Positions 11,038 to 21,719 of a DNA stretch of 64,000 nucleotides are shown here, in pieces. Position 1 is the first letter of the stretch. Each line of letters opens with the position of its first letter. Both the position numbers and the translations under genes were made by a program. The notes under the pieces were generated by a model that was not told the DNA's origin, did no database searches, and saw only the letters and a program-made list of their open reading frames with translations. The stretch is from Diospyros lotus (Eukaryota; Streptophyta; Magnoliopsida; Ericales; Ebenaceae): contig NC_068351.1 in assembly GCF_014633365.1 (NCBI RefSeq), forward strand, positions 17,783,366 to 17,847,365. The letters are read 5' to 3'.

Positions 11038-11288
11038 TGAGGAATTTCTTGGTAAAATTTCTTCTACTTTTATTAACAAGAGATCTATACATTATATAGA
11101 AGAAAAAATATTCTAAATATGGACAAGATTCTAATTACAAGGAAAGAATCAATTTAGGAAAATAAATAAAAGGAAATAGAACAATTAAAGAGATAGATTC
11201 CTAAGCTAAAGCTATTTCTAAATTTAGAATAGGAAATGAAGGAATAATCTCAGGAATATATCAAGGAATAATTTCAAGAATCTTAACA
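11038..11288 (-). repeat. C8 5' LTR
   Basis: 251 bp, plus strand tgaggaattt to aatcttaaca, with TG...CA ends relative to the element. No partner LTR remains. Confidence 0.75.
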
Positions 11289-11640
11289 TTCCCTTTACAT
11301 ATGGAATTGTTGTAGTGAATTTTGGTCGATAAGTTATGCTAAATTTCAAGTTTTTATTTTTATTTTATTTTTGTTTCAAATGGTGGTTGATTAGTTTGTT
11401 TTATTGCTCATTGCTAATTCATTTTTTGGAAGTCATGTCTGAAACATCCAATATCATTATAGAAGATGTTTCTGATTTTGTTCCAACTACTGCTGTACAT
11501 TTGTGAATCAAATGTGTAGTTATGATCACTCGTCAGCATTAACTCTATTTTGTATCATATTAATAGGTTAGTCTTTGTTGTCCTTATGATTGTGATGGTT
11601 ACAATTAGTCGGTTAACTGTTGTTCTTTTAATTCTGACAG
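11289..11640 (+). other. CENP-C intron c-d, 3' part
   Basis: AT-rich intron ending with a pyrimidine tract and acceptor ttctgacag. From about 11560 it is alignable with the sequence before the duplicate exon at 51101, so the duplication includes flanking intron. Confidence 0.65.
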
Positions 11641-11723
11641 ATCAATCAAGTCCTGCTGCAGCTAGATCCTGTGCCGTGCGTGGACCCTCCAAAATCTCTG
11701 ATTTTATTCCATTACAACATGAC
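11641..11723 (+). CDS. CENPC: CENP-C exon d, copy 1
   Basis: Acceptor ttctgacag ends at 11640. The exon encodes DQSSPAAARSC...GPSKISDFIP and continues LQHD to a possible donor gtagtc at 11724, phase 0. In the duplicate (51101-51171) the donor gtatga directly follows the IP codons; the aligned bases here are ttacaa, so the ancestral donor is lost and the exon would run four codons longer. It joins exon c in phase 1. Copia C1 sits 168 bp downstream in the same intron. Confidence 0.68.
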
Positions 11724-11890
11724 GTAGTCTCCCCATTTTTTGGATATTTTCATTTTATCGTTTGTTTGTTTCGTAGTGGTTCGCATATATCACTAAGTTC
11801 AAATCTGAGTTCTCAGCTGTTAGTTCTGTGTACATGCACTTATGTGCTGTCACACAATCTTGATATTTTATGCTGGAAAATGATACCTAG
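11724..11890 (+). other. CENP-C intron d-e, 5' part
   Basis: Intron sequence alignable with the start of the intron after 51171. It ends at the C1 target-site duplication (cctag, 11886-11890). Confidence 0.65.
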
Positions 11891-12153
11891 TGATAGAATT
11901 TGAGCAGGAAAAACCGTGAATATTATTTCAAGAATAAGACTCAATATATACAGCCTTTGGAGAGTCAACAAACCACTTCCTTAAAAATAGGACACTAACT
12001 CAACTACCTACTCTAAAACAAAGATAAGAGGATAGAGATAAGAGACTAAGTCTACTAATGGATCAGCTTTGGCCATAACCTCCTATTCAAAGATATGAAA
12101 AGATAAAATAAGAACAACCAGGTAAAAGAAAATAAACTGCTTATCTCTTGATA
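11891..12153 (-). repeat. C1 3' LTR
   Basis: 263 bp. It matches 26752-27014 with roughly 8% differences by eye, so the insertion is old. The adjacent minus-strand polypurine tract is AAGAGGGAG (about 12154-12162). Confidence 0.88.
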
Positions 12154-12160
12154 CTCCCTC

Positions 12161-12773
12161 TTAAGTTGGTGAATGGATATCTTCCATTCCTAGTTTGCTA
12201 GTTATCTTCTGAAAAACAGCATTGGGCAGTCCTTTTGTGTGTAAATTTGCAAGCTGATTTCTTGTAGACACAAATGGTGTGCAAATTAGACCACTGTCAA
12301 GTTTTTCTTTTATAACGGTCATGTTGCATTGGATTGTATGCAATATTAATAGTCGACTTATTATCATAGTATAGTTTTATTGGAGCCTTCCACTTGACCT
12401 TCAGATCTTCTAAGATTATTTTCAACCACAACAACTCACAAATCCTAAGAGCCATTGACCTAAATTCAGCCTTCGCACTGGACCATGCTACAACATTCTG
12501 GTTCTTACTTCTCCAAGTCACAATATTTCCCCCTAGGAATGTGCAATACCCAGATGTTGACTTTCTGTCAATCACTGACCCAACATAGTCAGCATTTGTA
12601 TAAGCTTCAAGAGTTAGTTCTTGTCCCCTTTTGAACAAGATTCCCTTACCTAGTGTACCCTTTAAGTAATGTAGAATTCTGTGCACTGCTTTCAGATGTA
12701 CCTCATTTGGATTATGCATAAATTGGCTAAGAACACTAGCAACAAATGCTATATCTGGCCTAGTATGTGACAA
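12161..12773 (-). pseudogene. C1 RNase H region, frameshifted
   Basis: The minus strand encodes MSHTRPDIAFVASVLSQFMH, then YTNADYVGSVIDRKSTSGYC, SSAKAEFRSMAL and LYYDNKSTINIA, which are copia RNase H landmarks with the acidic residues mostly in place. The tail (STRNQLANLHTKGLP) is in another frame (12161-12367). It degrades RNA in the hybrid during cDNA synthesis; broken here. Confidence 0.85.
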
Positions 12774-12929
12774 ATAGATAAGTCTCCTAACTAACCTTTG
12801 GTAGAGGCTCTTATCTGTTGCTGCATCCTCTGGGCTATCACCAAGTCAATGATTAGGTTCAATGGGCGTTTCAGCAGGTCTGCACCATAGCTTACTTGTG
12901 TCTGTTAGTAGATCTAGGATGTATTTTTG

Positions 12930-13961
12930 TTAAGATATAAAAATCCCTTGTTGAGGATGGGCCCCTTTAATACCCAAAAAATACTTTAGCTTGCCTAACT
13001 CTTTAATCTCAAACTCCTTTATTAAACACTTCCTTAGGCTTTCCATTCCTTCCAAGTCATCCCTTGTCATTATGATGTCTTTCACATAAATCAACAAAAT
13101 AGTTACTTTTTCAGTAATAGAGTGTCTTATAAATAAAGTATGGTCACCTTGATTTTGTTTGTATCCCAAACTAAGCACGGCTTTGGTAAACCTTCCAAAC
13201 CATGCTCTTGTAGATTGCTTTAAGCCATATAATGCCTTATTCAATTTGCATACAACATCCTTTCCTACACTTGGACATAAATCCCTTGCTGAGGATGGGC
13301 CCCTTTAATATCCAAAAAATACTTTAGCTTGCCTAACTCCTTAATTTCAAACTCCTTTATTAAACACTTCCTTAGGCTTTCCATTCCTTCCAAGTCATCC
13401 CTTGTCATTATGATGTCATTCACATAAATCAACAAAATAGTTACTTTTTCAGTAACAGAGTGTCTTATAAACAAAGTATGGTCACCTTGATTTTGTTTGT
13501 ATCCCAAACTAAGCACGGCTTTGGTAAACCTTCCAAACCATGCTCTTATAGATTGCTTTAAGCCATGTAATGCCTTATTCAATTTGCATACAACATCCTT
13601 TCCTACACTTGGACATAACCCATTTGGAACCTCCATATAGGTCTCTTCCTCTAGGTCTCCACGTAAAAAGGCATTTTTTACATCAAATTGTTGTAATTTC
13701 CCATCAAGATTAGCTGCTAAAGACAACAATATTCTTAGTGTTCATTTTTGCAACTAGAGCAAAAGTTTCAAGATATTCTACACCATAGGTTTGGGTATAT
13801 CCCTTAGCAACCAACCTTGCATTATGCCTTTCCAATGACCCATTAGAGTTATATTTAACTGTAAATATCCATCTACATCCCACTGATTTTTTTTTTCCTT
13901 TAGGCAAGCTTACTAGATCCCATGTCTTGTTTTTTTCAAGTGCCTGCGTCTCCACCTTCAT
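12930..13961 (-). pseudogene. C1 reverse transcriptase, split by an internal duplication
   Basis: The RT N-terminus is at 13710-13961 (KNKTWDLVSLPKGKK, GCRWIFTVKYNSNGS). The palm follows at 13265-13729 (DVKNAFLRGDLEEETYME, then LLIYVNDIIMT where YVDDI is usual). A second copy of the palm lies at 12930-13244 with LLIYVKDIIMT. Both copies have lost the first catalytic aspartate. The duplication unit is not a multiple of three, so the frame is destroyed. Confidence 0.87.
12941..13616. repeat. 338-bp direct tandem duplication in C1 RT
   Basis: Units 12941-13278 and 13279-13616 are near-identical, both starting aaatcccttg and ending ttggacat. They differ at only a handful of bases, so the duplication is much younger than the C1 LTR divergence. 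Confidence 0.95.
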
Positions 13962-14359
13962 AGCATTTTTTCAATTCTCATTGCTTAATGCCTCAAGATA
14001 CAGTTTTTGGTATTGGAATGGAGCTTATGTTGGTAAGTAGAGCTTTATTTGCTATGGGATAGATTTTTGTAAGACATGAATAAGTGTAGAAGGTGCTTTG
14101 TGCATTCTCTTGTTCCTTTACAAATAGCAATAGGAACATCACTATCACTCAAATTAGATGGTTCGACATCTTTAGACTCATTCGGAGAGATAAAGAGGAG
14201 TAATTACCTCATTATGACTGGTGTCAGGACTAGGAGTAGAGTCTGATGATTGAATAGGTGCAGGATGAGCAGCTGGTCCCTTTCTTCTTGACTATTCTTG
14301 CAGTGGATGGGAGGTAGGCTCTTGAGCTAGTCTTTTCTGCATCAGTTCTTGTGTCTGAG
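13962..14359 (-). pseudogene. C1 integrase-RT linker remnant
   Basis: Homologous to the variable linker of C2 (35830-36230), including the region where C2 encodes a Ser/Pro-rich spacer. Many stops. It ends where the gypsy fragment was inserted. Confidence 0.6.
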
Positions 14360-14732
14360 ATCCAGCGCCACTCCCCGCCCTCATCGGACCGCCTTTACCA
14401 AGGGTCGGCTCCTAGCAGGCTTCTAGGATGACAGCCTCCAAAGGGGAGAGCTGGGACCAGTTGTAAGGTCGCATGACGAGGACGTCATATGCTTAAGGGG
14501 GGGAGAATGTAATACCCCAAGAGTTTAGAGAATGGTAGTATATATCGAGGATAAGTAAGGAAGGAAACAATACCACCTGGATACCTTTTGGGCTGAATGT
14601 AGGCAAATAACTCCCCGGTTAAGTGTGCTTGAGCTAGGGAAGCTTAGGGATGGGTGACCCCTGGGAAGTTCGCGTAGGCCCATTAGGATAAATTGTTCCG
14701 ATCCTTCCAATTGCTCGATGCGGAATGTTACA
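14360..14732 (+). mobile_element. Gypsy 3' end fragment with LTR inserted in C1
   Basis: A polypurine tract (aagggggggagaa, 14495-14507) precedes an LTR of about 225 bp (14508-14732, tgtaatacccc to gaatgttaca). About 150 bp of internal sequence lies upstream. It interrupts C1 sequence that is continuous in C2. The left edge is approximate and no clean target duplication was found, so this is a truncated element and not a clean solo LTR. Confidence 0.7.
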
Positions 14733-15247
14733 GGTTGATCATTTGAACTATTAGCCTTAGGTTGTGAGGGTGGAATAGTGGAAATTAACAAGACTGGAAA
14801 CTCAAGAAGGAAGAGATCTATGTCCTTATCTTCAGGTAATGAGGTCTTCCCTTGAAGAGAAGGATGAGTAAAGTATTGACCTTGTTCAACAAATGTAACA
14901 TCAGTTGATACAAAGAATTTCTTGGTTGGAAGATGAAAACACTTATAGCTTTTTTGAGTAGATGAATAACCAATAACAGTGCATTTAAGAGCTCTAAGAT
15001 CAAGTTTTCCCCTGTGTTGAGAGTGTAAATGTACAAATGCTTCACACCCAAACACTCTAGGAATAAGGCCACTGGACATTGAAAAATGAGGGAAGAATTG
15101 TGAAAAGATTTGAAGTGGGCTTTATGAATTAAGATTTCTTGAAGGTAACCTATTTAGGAGATGAGTAGCATTTAAAACAACTTCTCCCCAGTACTGTTTT
15201 GGAATATTTTGTTGAAGTAGAAGGGCTCTTGTAATGGTAAGAAGATG
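14733..15247 (-). pseudogene. C1 integrase C-terminal region
   Basis: The minus strand encodes GLIPRVFGCEAFVHLHSQHR, KCTVIGYSSTQKSYKCF and STDVTFVEQGQYF, the usual copia integrase C-terminal blocks. It is cut upstream at 15247 by N1; the integrase resumes at 18783. Confidence 0.82.
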
Positions 15248-15251
15248 ACCT

Positions 15252-15550
15252 TGTCATGTCCCTAATAGTAGTATAAGGGCAATATTGTAATAAGGATATA
15301 GTACTTGTTAGGTTTATAGTTATATTGCACATGGGTGGATGATGGCTGGAGGCTATAAATAAGCTATTGCTGTAAGAGAGTAGGCATGTTTGAATTGATG
15401 AATTGAAATCTCTTATTTCCCTCTCTTGCATTCTCTCAATCTCCCTCCAATTTCTCTCTAATCTCTCTCTTTCTTTCCCTCTTTGTCTTGTTCTCCCCAA
15501 TTCCTCCCCAATTACCTATTAAACCTGTTATAAACCCTAGGTTCATGACA
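15252..15550 (+). repeat. N1 5' LTR
   Basis: 299 bp, tgtcatgtcc to ttcatgaca. A likely TATA box (ctataaataag) lies near 15352. About 14 differences from the 3' LTR by eye, roughly 95% identity. Confidence 0.93.
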
Positions 15551-15552
15551 AT

Positions 15553-15564
15553 TGGTATCAGAGC
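15553..15564 (+). other. N1 primer-binding site
   Basis: TGGTATCAGAGC two bases after the LTR. The following bases (aatccttggctgtgattt) recur beside the N2 PBS. Confidence 0.92.
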
Positions 15565-16880
15565 AACCAATCCTTGGCTGTGATTTGATTCGATTTGAAG
15601 CGAGTCGTCTATTCAAGTTGTGAATTCTAGCAGTATGTGTTCAAGTTTTTGCCGGTTAAATCAGCTTTAGTGATTCTGTTGGCGGAATTCTCGGCTGAGG
15701 ATCTGGATTAAGGTCCAGATTGTGAAGGCGTGTGAAACCGACATGGCCAAGCTGTTCCGACAACTCCTGGAGCAATTTCAGCTGATCCGCATTAGCAGAC
15801 GAGCAGGCCAGACGACTTTGAGTGGAAGTTCGACACTTGCAGTGAAGCGATCTCAATTGTGAGTCTAGAGCTAGTTCGTTACATGTGAAAGGGCGAATGC
15901 TGTAAGGCAATTTTGAACAATATTTCAGTAAATACTGTTTGAAATTGGAAGATGACTATGCTGGCAATATTGAATGCACTTCAATCGTGAGTAGACAACG
16001 GGAAGAAAGGCGTGCATGTGAGTCAGACAAGGAAGTAGTGTCGCGGCTGTTGTCAATTGCAGTCGGTGATTGGGTTCGCGATTCTCCTAGGCTGGTCGGA
16101 GGCGATTGTTGCCTGGAAATTTTGGGGCACTCCTGTTCGACTTTTGAAGACGAAGACGGCCAGTGATTGTAATTTCAGTGATTCCGACAAATTTCAGTGA
16201 TTCCAATGAAGTGATTGAACAATGAGATCGACTATCCTAGAACACGAAGCAAGAGGATTGGCGTCCTGCTTGAGAAATTCGAAGAGTGTTGACCAAGCAA
16301 GGAAGACGAGCAACCCAGGCGATTCCGGTAGGAGAATTCCGATCGATTAATTGGCTGTAATTTAAGTTCGGAATTTGAAGGTGATTAGGCCAGGCAATTC
16401 CGACTTCCAGTGAATTTTCAGCATTCGAGACCGAGAAGCAACCAGGCGATCTTTGGTTGAATCTCAAATTTGACGTCCGAAGCTGTTAAGTTTAGACGCT
16501 AACCACGCTCGCTAATCCACAGTGAAGCAAATCTTGAACGGTAGTTGATCCATAGCGATCGGGTGCAGTGATTTCCAGCGATCGGCTTGGGTTGGGAAAT
16601 CGTTGAGATTGCAACTGTTGTTAGTCTTGATCGACTGTCAATTGCATATCAAAGAAGATAGTAATGGCAGTTTAGAGGAGGCTGATCAAGTTGCAGTAGG
16701 AGTTTCAGGAAGCAGCTGTAGGATTGATCGAACAACTGAGTCAATCAATTGCAGGTGGTGCAAGCTGCAGGTGGAGCAAACTGAATTCAGGTGAATTCAG
16801 TCTCCCTGATTCCAGTGGAGGTGGTTTCTCAACTATCGATCCTTGAGGCGATCGATTATCCACCAGTGATTTGAATTCTA
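15565..16880 (+). other. N1 5' leader
   Basis: About 1.3 kb between PBS and the first long frame, with only short frames. Its first part is homologous to the N2 leader. It may hold packaging or dimerisation signals, but nothing specific is visible. Confidence 0.6.
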
Positions 16881-17967
16881 ATGGCAAATGACATGGGAAT
16901 GAAGCAAATGGAATCTCAATGGCAGCAAGTGTCGGGAACAATGATGGAGAGGCCGAACCATATTGGACCTACAGAATCGGTGGTGGATAAGAAGCTAGAC
17001 ACTATTGCCGATATGTTGCGTGAGGAGTTTAGTCACACCCGTGAGATTTGGGATGACTTCAGAAGATGGATGATGGACCAATATATGATAACGTGTGTGA
17101 GACAAAACCAGGTTAGATTACCTGCTCGTCTACTTTCTAGGGAATACTCTGATCCAATTATTATAGAGAAGCTGCCATATCCTATGAGTAATCCTTATTC
17201 TCCTCATGAGTCTCTGAAAATGAAGTCGCCTAAGGAGAAGTCAAGCTTGTGGAAGGCCAAGTCACTACCTGCTTTAGATTCTGGGCAGAAGAAGAAATAT
17301 TCGGATTCAGGCAGCAATGACAAGAAGGATGACTACAAAGTCAGGAGTAGTTTTGGTGGTGAACAACATTATATAAAGGGAAGCTGTAATAATCCGGTGG
17401 TTGGGACAACAGGTACTGATTCCTTTGAAAAAGAAATTCTTGGTGAAGATGGACTAGATGACAATCACGGAAGCCCAAAACATGAAGTGATTGATGCAGT
17501 CAATCAGAGAGCAATAGAAGGAGGAGGCAACAAGGGATTTCTGGAATTGGAGATAAACATCTCTGAATCTTCAGAATCTAATTGGTTTAGTTCTAAATAA
17601 GACACATGCTCAATCAAGGTCGACAACCCGCAATGTTGAAGGGAATTCTGCTGCATTGATTGAGAAGTTAAAAGTGGAACTACTACCTCAAGATGCAACT
17701 ATCGAAAGGCTAAGAGAGGAAATGGGGGCAGCATTTGAGGAACTGACCGAGGAAGCCAAAGCCAATCCGTTACCTCTGGTGATTAGAGTAGGGACGGAAG
17801 GATCGGATGGTGTTCCGAATCAGAATTCTAACAGAAATGGAACTGATGGTGGAGCTCCTAAGGATACTATGCCATTGTCTATGGTTTCGGATAATGCTAG
17901 GGATTCCTTAGCTGATGAGAGGGTGAAGACAACACTAGTAGGAGGAAGTTTTGTAGATCTTAAATGA
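16881..17967 (+). CDS. N1 protein of unknown function, part 1 (gag-like N-terminus)
   Basis: The first frame (16881-17600, 239 codons) starts MANDMGMKQMESQWQQVSG. It includes VDKKLDTIADMLREEF and QNQVRLPARLLSREYSDPI, the latter matching the gag N-terminus of G2 and G4 (QNQVRL...RERLDPI). The following Lys-rich part (KKKYSDSGSNDKKDDYKVR, GGEQHYI, TDSFEKEI) has a clear relative in N2 at 54399-54698. A frame change near 17570-17600 leads to 17656-17967, with a coiled-coil-like ATIERLREEMGAAFEELTEE. No zinc knuckle, protease or polymerase is seen. It is possibly a particle-associated protein. Confidence 0.65.
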
Positions 17968-18033
17968 TGTCACCATGTTGCTGTCATTTCCAAAAATGTA
18001 AACTAGAATTCAAAAGGTGCAAACCGGTTTTTT

Positions 18034-18504
18034 ATGTTGGAGGGAATAGAGCAGATTCAAAGTTGTGAGGAATCTTATCAAATGGATGTAACGAGAGGAA
18101 AGCTAAGGAAGATAGATGCAGCAGTCCAAAGCTTGACCATGGCGAACAAAGCTGTTGCGGCTTTGTGTATTATTGCTACAGATGGCCAATTGGGATTTTT
18201 GCCTACTGCAATGACGGATGGGGTGATGAAGGAAATTAATGTTGTAGTAACTCCTAGACTCGACATTTCTACATTGTTGCATTTTAAGGCGTTTGCGGAT
18301 ATTGTTGTGAAAAGTGATGAAGAATTAAAGTACATGAGAACCACTGCAAATCTGTTATGTATACAGAATTTTTTCAAAAGTTCTCCATCCAAGCTGTGGA
18401 AGAGAAGGAAAAAGGATATGGGAAGCTGTGGAGGTTTGGCATTTCTTAGGGACAAGAAATGTTTCAAGGCAGGGGGAATTGTCATGTCCCTAATAGTAGT
18501 ATAA
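18034..18504 (+). CDS. N1 protein of unknown function, part 2
   Basis: This frame has the same phase as 17656-17967, separated by two stops near 17965-18006, so probably one protein originally. Key stretch: NKAVAALCIIATDGQLGFLP then TAMTDGVMKEINVVVTP; N2 encodes the relative APAILFVLIPAGQLGFLSTV and NTGINVAATP. It ends GGLAFLRDKKCFKAGG next to the polypurine tract, like N2 (LGLAFLEDKKYFKTEG). Not recognised as any known domain. Conservation between two diverged elements suggests past selection on the protein. Confidence 0.6.
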   Translation: MLEGIEQIQSCEESYQMDVTRGKLRKIDAAVQSLTMANKAVAALCIIATDGQLGFLPTAMTDGVMKEINVVVTPRLDISTLLHFKAFADIVVKSDEELKYMRTTANLLCIQNFFKSSPSKLWKRRKKDMGSCGGLAFLRDKKCFKAGGIVMSLIVV

Positions 18505-18777
18505 GGGCAATATTGTAATAAGGATATAGTACTTGTTAAGCTTATAGTTGTATTGCACATGGGCGGATGATGGCTGGAGGCTATAAATAAGCCATTGCTA
18601 TAAGAGAGTAGGCATGTTTGAATTGATGAATTGAAATCTCTTATTTCCCTCTCTTGCATTCTCTCAATCTCCCTCCAATTTCTCTCTAATCTCTCTCTTT
18701 CTTTCCCTCTCTGTCTTGTTCTCCCCAATTCCTCTCGATTACCTCTTAAACCTGTTATGAACCCTAGGTTCATGATA
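18480..18777 (+). repeat. N1 3' LTR
   Basis: 298 bp, tgtcatgtcc to catgata (terminal CA changed to TA). It pairs with 15252-15550. Confidence 0.92.
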
Positions 18778-18782
18778 AACCA

Positions 18783-19156
18783 TTCTTCCTTTCGGCCACC
18801 TCATTTTGTTGAGGGGTATTAACACAAGAGGACTCATGAATTATACCTCTTGCTTGAAAATAGGGAGAATATGGAGAAAGGAACTGATCGAAATAGTCTT
18901 TATTATTGTCAGAATGAATTTTTTTAATGTCAAAATTGAATTGAGTTCTCACCATATTATAGAAAACTGGAAATATGGAACTCACTTTAGATTTATTTTT
19001 CAAAAGGTAAGTTCAAGTGATACAAGTGCAATAATCTATACAAGACAAACCATCGAGCCCTAGTGATAGTAGAAATAGGAGAGGGACCCAATATGTCACT
19101 ATGAACAAGAGCAAATGGAGAAGAATTCCTTTTCATGTTCATTGGAAAAGATAAGA
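18783..19156 (-). pseudogene. C1 integrase core, middle piece
   Basis: The minus strand encodes MVRTQFNFDIKKIHSDNNKD, ARGIIHESSCVNTPQQN and EVAERKN, the D and E segments of the copia integrase catalytic core. It lies between N1 and S1 and has frame breaks. Confidence 0.83.
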
Positions 19157-19592
19157 TGCTCTGTTATGATTAGGAGCGCTAGGATCTCTCAATACATAGC
19201 CAAATGTAAATCACACCCTCACCCGATTCAATACAATCAACAGAAATTTAAAAGACAGAATTGAAAACAGTAATAAAATGGAGAAGAAACAATCAAACCA
19301 CACAGCAAAGAAAACAAGATTTTATCCTGGTTCAGACCGCATAAACAGTCCTACATCTAGCCTTCAGATCCCCAGAGAAATCCATTAAGAGTGATGAACC
19401 CAGCACAAGAATCCCTCTCTCTCTCTCACATGCATGAACGGGTATAATCAGCTTGGAGATTACAAAGAGTATCTTGATTCTAGCTTTCCTCTCACACACT
19501 GCACTCATAAATCAGAATGAATGATCATCTGTCAAACGATTGCCTTATGTCTTCTATTTATAGACATTATGGGCAGATATTACAAGGAATAC

Positions 19593-19943
19593 TGATAGAG
19601 CACCAATACAACACACGTATCAGCGCAGGGGAAAGAGAAGAGGCAAGAGGGTAATTGAGGAAAAGAATATAGGGGTAGAATTGTCAGAGGCGGTTAGGAA
19701 TAACAACCTCACGTGGCTGTAACTGTCGGGGGAATCCATACAAAAGGGAGAGGAAAAAGGAGAGAAGGTGTGAAGGATTTTGAAGAAGATTCTGGGAGAG
19801 GAGGCCCTCTCGAATTGGCCTTGTTCTTCATTTTTTCTGTTCTTCTTCTTTTTGATTAGTTTACTAGAATTGAGGACTGTAAATTAGATAGTTATCTATT
19901 GATTTGGAGAGTGAAGCTGCAGAATTGAGTGAGAACTCTATCA
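19593..19943 (+). repeat. G3 5' LTR
   Basis: 351 bp, tgatagagca to actctatca. It pairs with 24440-24788 with few differences. Confidence 0.95.
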
Positions 19944-19946
19944 TTT

Positions 19947-19958
19947 TGGTATCAGAGC
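19947..19958 (+). other. G3 primer-binding site
   Basis: TGGTATCAGAGC three bases after the 5' LTR. Confidence 0.92.
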
Positions 19959-19967
19959 AATCAATCC

Positions 19968-21040
19968 ATGGGGATGACGGTCTCTGAAAGAGTGGGTGAG
20001 CTAGAGGGGCATAAGGCGGGATTACAGAAGGGTCTAGAATCGATGAAGGCGAAAGTCATGAGGGTCCAAAATATCGAAAAAAACATGGCAGGGATGATGG
20101 ACCGATTCAACCTATTAATGGCGCGATGGGATGAGCAGGAGAGAGAGAGGAAGGGGAAGCGAGATGGGGAAGACCAACCTGCGGGTTCTTCTTTGACAAG
20201 GGAGGGAACGTCGGTGATTGGAAGGCGAAGTGACGAAGGGGGCGACTAGGTCGATGGTGTCGGAAGGCAGGAGTTTCGTGGGAGATGCCTAGAGATGCCC
20301 ATCTTCGAAGGTGATGATCCAGATGGCTGGGTCTTTAGGGCTGAGCGCTACTTCATCGTAAACCAACTGATAGATGCGGAGAAGTTGGAGTAGGCGACTT
20401 TGTGCCTTGAGGGAGGAGCTTTGTCTTGGTTTCAGTGGGAGCAAAGGAGGCGATAAGTGAGGAGTTGGGAGGAGCTTAAGGGGTTGCTGAGGAACCTATT
20501 TAGGTCCACACAAGAAGGGATCGTGGAGGAGCGATTCATGGCCCTTCGATAGTGGGGAACGGTGAGGGACTACCGGAATTGCTTTGAAACTCTAGCATCG
20601 CCCATTGAAGAGATGCCCGAAGCTGTCTTGGAGGGACACTTTGTTAATGGGCTCAAACCGGAAATCAGGGCGGGGATTAGGGTATTGAGGCCCTTGGGCC
20701 TCGAGAATATCATGGAAATGGCCCAGAGGATTGAGGATCGGAATCAGGTGCTCCAAGGGAATCGATTTGGTTACGGCCCAAGTAAGGTAACCCCACAACC
20801 AGCTTCGACCCTTATGGTGCAGTGAAATTTGGGGTTCCAGGCCTCCCATTCTCCCAGGACAGTCACATCCATTTCCTCTATTTCCTCTAATTCCTCAAGA
20901 TCACTGACCAGCGAGAAGCTAATCACACCACCCTTCAAACAATTGAGTGAGAATGAGCTACAAGCCAAGCGTGTGAAGGGATTATGTTTTCACTGTGACG
21001 AGAAATATTCAATTGGGCATAGGTGTAAGAACAAGGAGCT
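19968..21040 (+). pseudogene. G3 gag with zinc knuckle, several stops
   Basis: The start is the ATG of MGMTVSERVGELEGHKAGL near 19968. Downstream are FEGDDPDGWVFRAERYF, GALSWFQWE, the retrotransposon gag core (ALR, DYRNCFETLASPIEEMP, GHFVNGLKPEIRA) and the zinc knuckle CFHCDEKYSIGHRC near 20985-21030. In-frame stops occur near 20247, 20390, 20456, 20548 and 20822. Several sit where Gln is expected (CAG/CAA to TAG/TAA). It would form the particle shell. Confidence 0.85.
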
Positions 21041-21179
21041 GCAAGTGATGGTTATTTGTGAAGAAGAGAGGGGAGAAGAAGAAGAGATAAAACATGATGA
21101 GGCATTGGAGGCTCCTGGGGAGTGGAAAGATACTGTCAAGGAAGGGGAAATGGCGGAGTTATCACTAAACTCTGTGGTA

Positions 21180-21719
21180 GAGTTAACTCCTCCTCAAACG
21201 ATGAAGATTAAAGGGACAATAGAAGGCCAAGAAGTGATCGTCTTAATCGACAGCGGGGCTTCCCACAATTTCATAGCCGCTGATCTGGTACAAAAATTAG
21301 GACTCTTAAGGATGCCCACTTGAGGATATGGGGTGATAATGGGTTCAGGTATGGCAGTGCAGGGGGCGGGAGTATGTAAGAGAGTCCCCTTGTTGCAAAA
21401 TGTAAGGGTAGTGGAGGACTTCCTTCCTTTGGAGCTGGGCAGCTCTGATGTCATTCTTGGGATGAAATGGTTAGCCACACTGGGAGAGACACAAGTGGAT
21501 TGGGGTTCCCTGATCATGAGGTTCATGAAGTCTATGATGAAGGCATTCCGGAAGGGTGGGGAAGGAGTATTATTGGAGTTGGGCTGTTTAATGGCTGAAG
21601 AAGTGGAGGGTAAAATCCCTAACAACTTGCAGGGGGTACTATTTGGCTTCAAGGCAGTCTTTGAAGAGTCGTGTGGGTTGCCTCCTCAACGAAGACGGGA
21701 TCATACCATCACACTGTAG
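21180..21719 (+). pseudogene. G3 aspartic protease
   Basis: MKIKGTIEGQEVIVLIDSGA then SHNFIAADLVQKLGL. The DSGA active site is intact, and GSSDVILGMKWLATLGE follows at about 21440. A stop at 21321-21323 interrupts the domain, and a TAG at 21717-21719 precedes RT. It processes the element polyprotein. Confidence 0.85.

Larger units (their letters stand above)
9199..11288 (-). mobile_element. C8: copia remnant (5' LTR to integrase N-terminus)
   Basis: Minus-strand 5' LTR, PBS, gag, zinc knuckle, protease and the start of the integrase region. The left side is lost at the C7 junction, so there is no 3' LTR or RT. Host intron resumes at 11289. Confidence 0.8.
15252..18777 (+). mobile_element. 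N1: non-autonomous LTR retrotransposon
   Basis: Two LTRs of 299 and 298 bp, a PBS, a 1.3-kb leader, a coding region with no RT, protease, RNase H or integrase, and a polypurine tract (ggcaggggga, 18469-18478). It interrupts the C1 integrase. Flanks gacct and aacca share three of five bases, so the target duplication has decayed. LTR ends are inverted repeats (TGTCATG...CATGACA). It must rely on proteins of another element; shared gag N-terminal sequence points to the G2/G4 gypsy lineage. Confidence 0.88.

Noticed and set aside
11430..11505. Short open stretch MSETSNIIIEDVSDFVPTTA upstream of exon d
   Set aside because: Reads like an acidic exon, but its candidate donor (gtacat) ends in phase 0, which does not match exon d, while exon c matches exon d directly.
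16237..16467. Minus-strand frame in the N1 leader
   Set aside because: Antisense, short and not present in N2.
18078..18773. 231-codon minus-strand frame
   Set aside because: Antisense shadow of the N1 coding end and 3' LTR; the similar frame at 15150-15500 is the same LTR read backwards.
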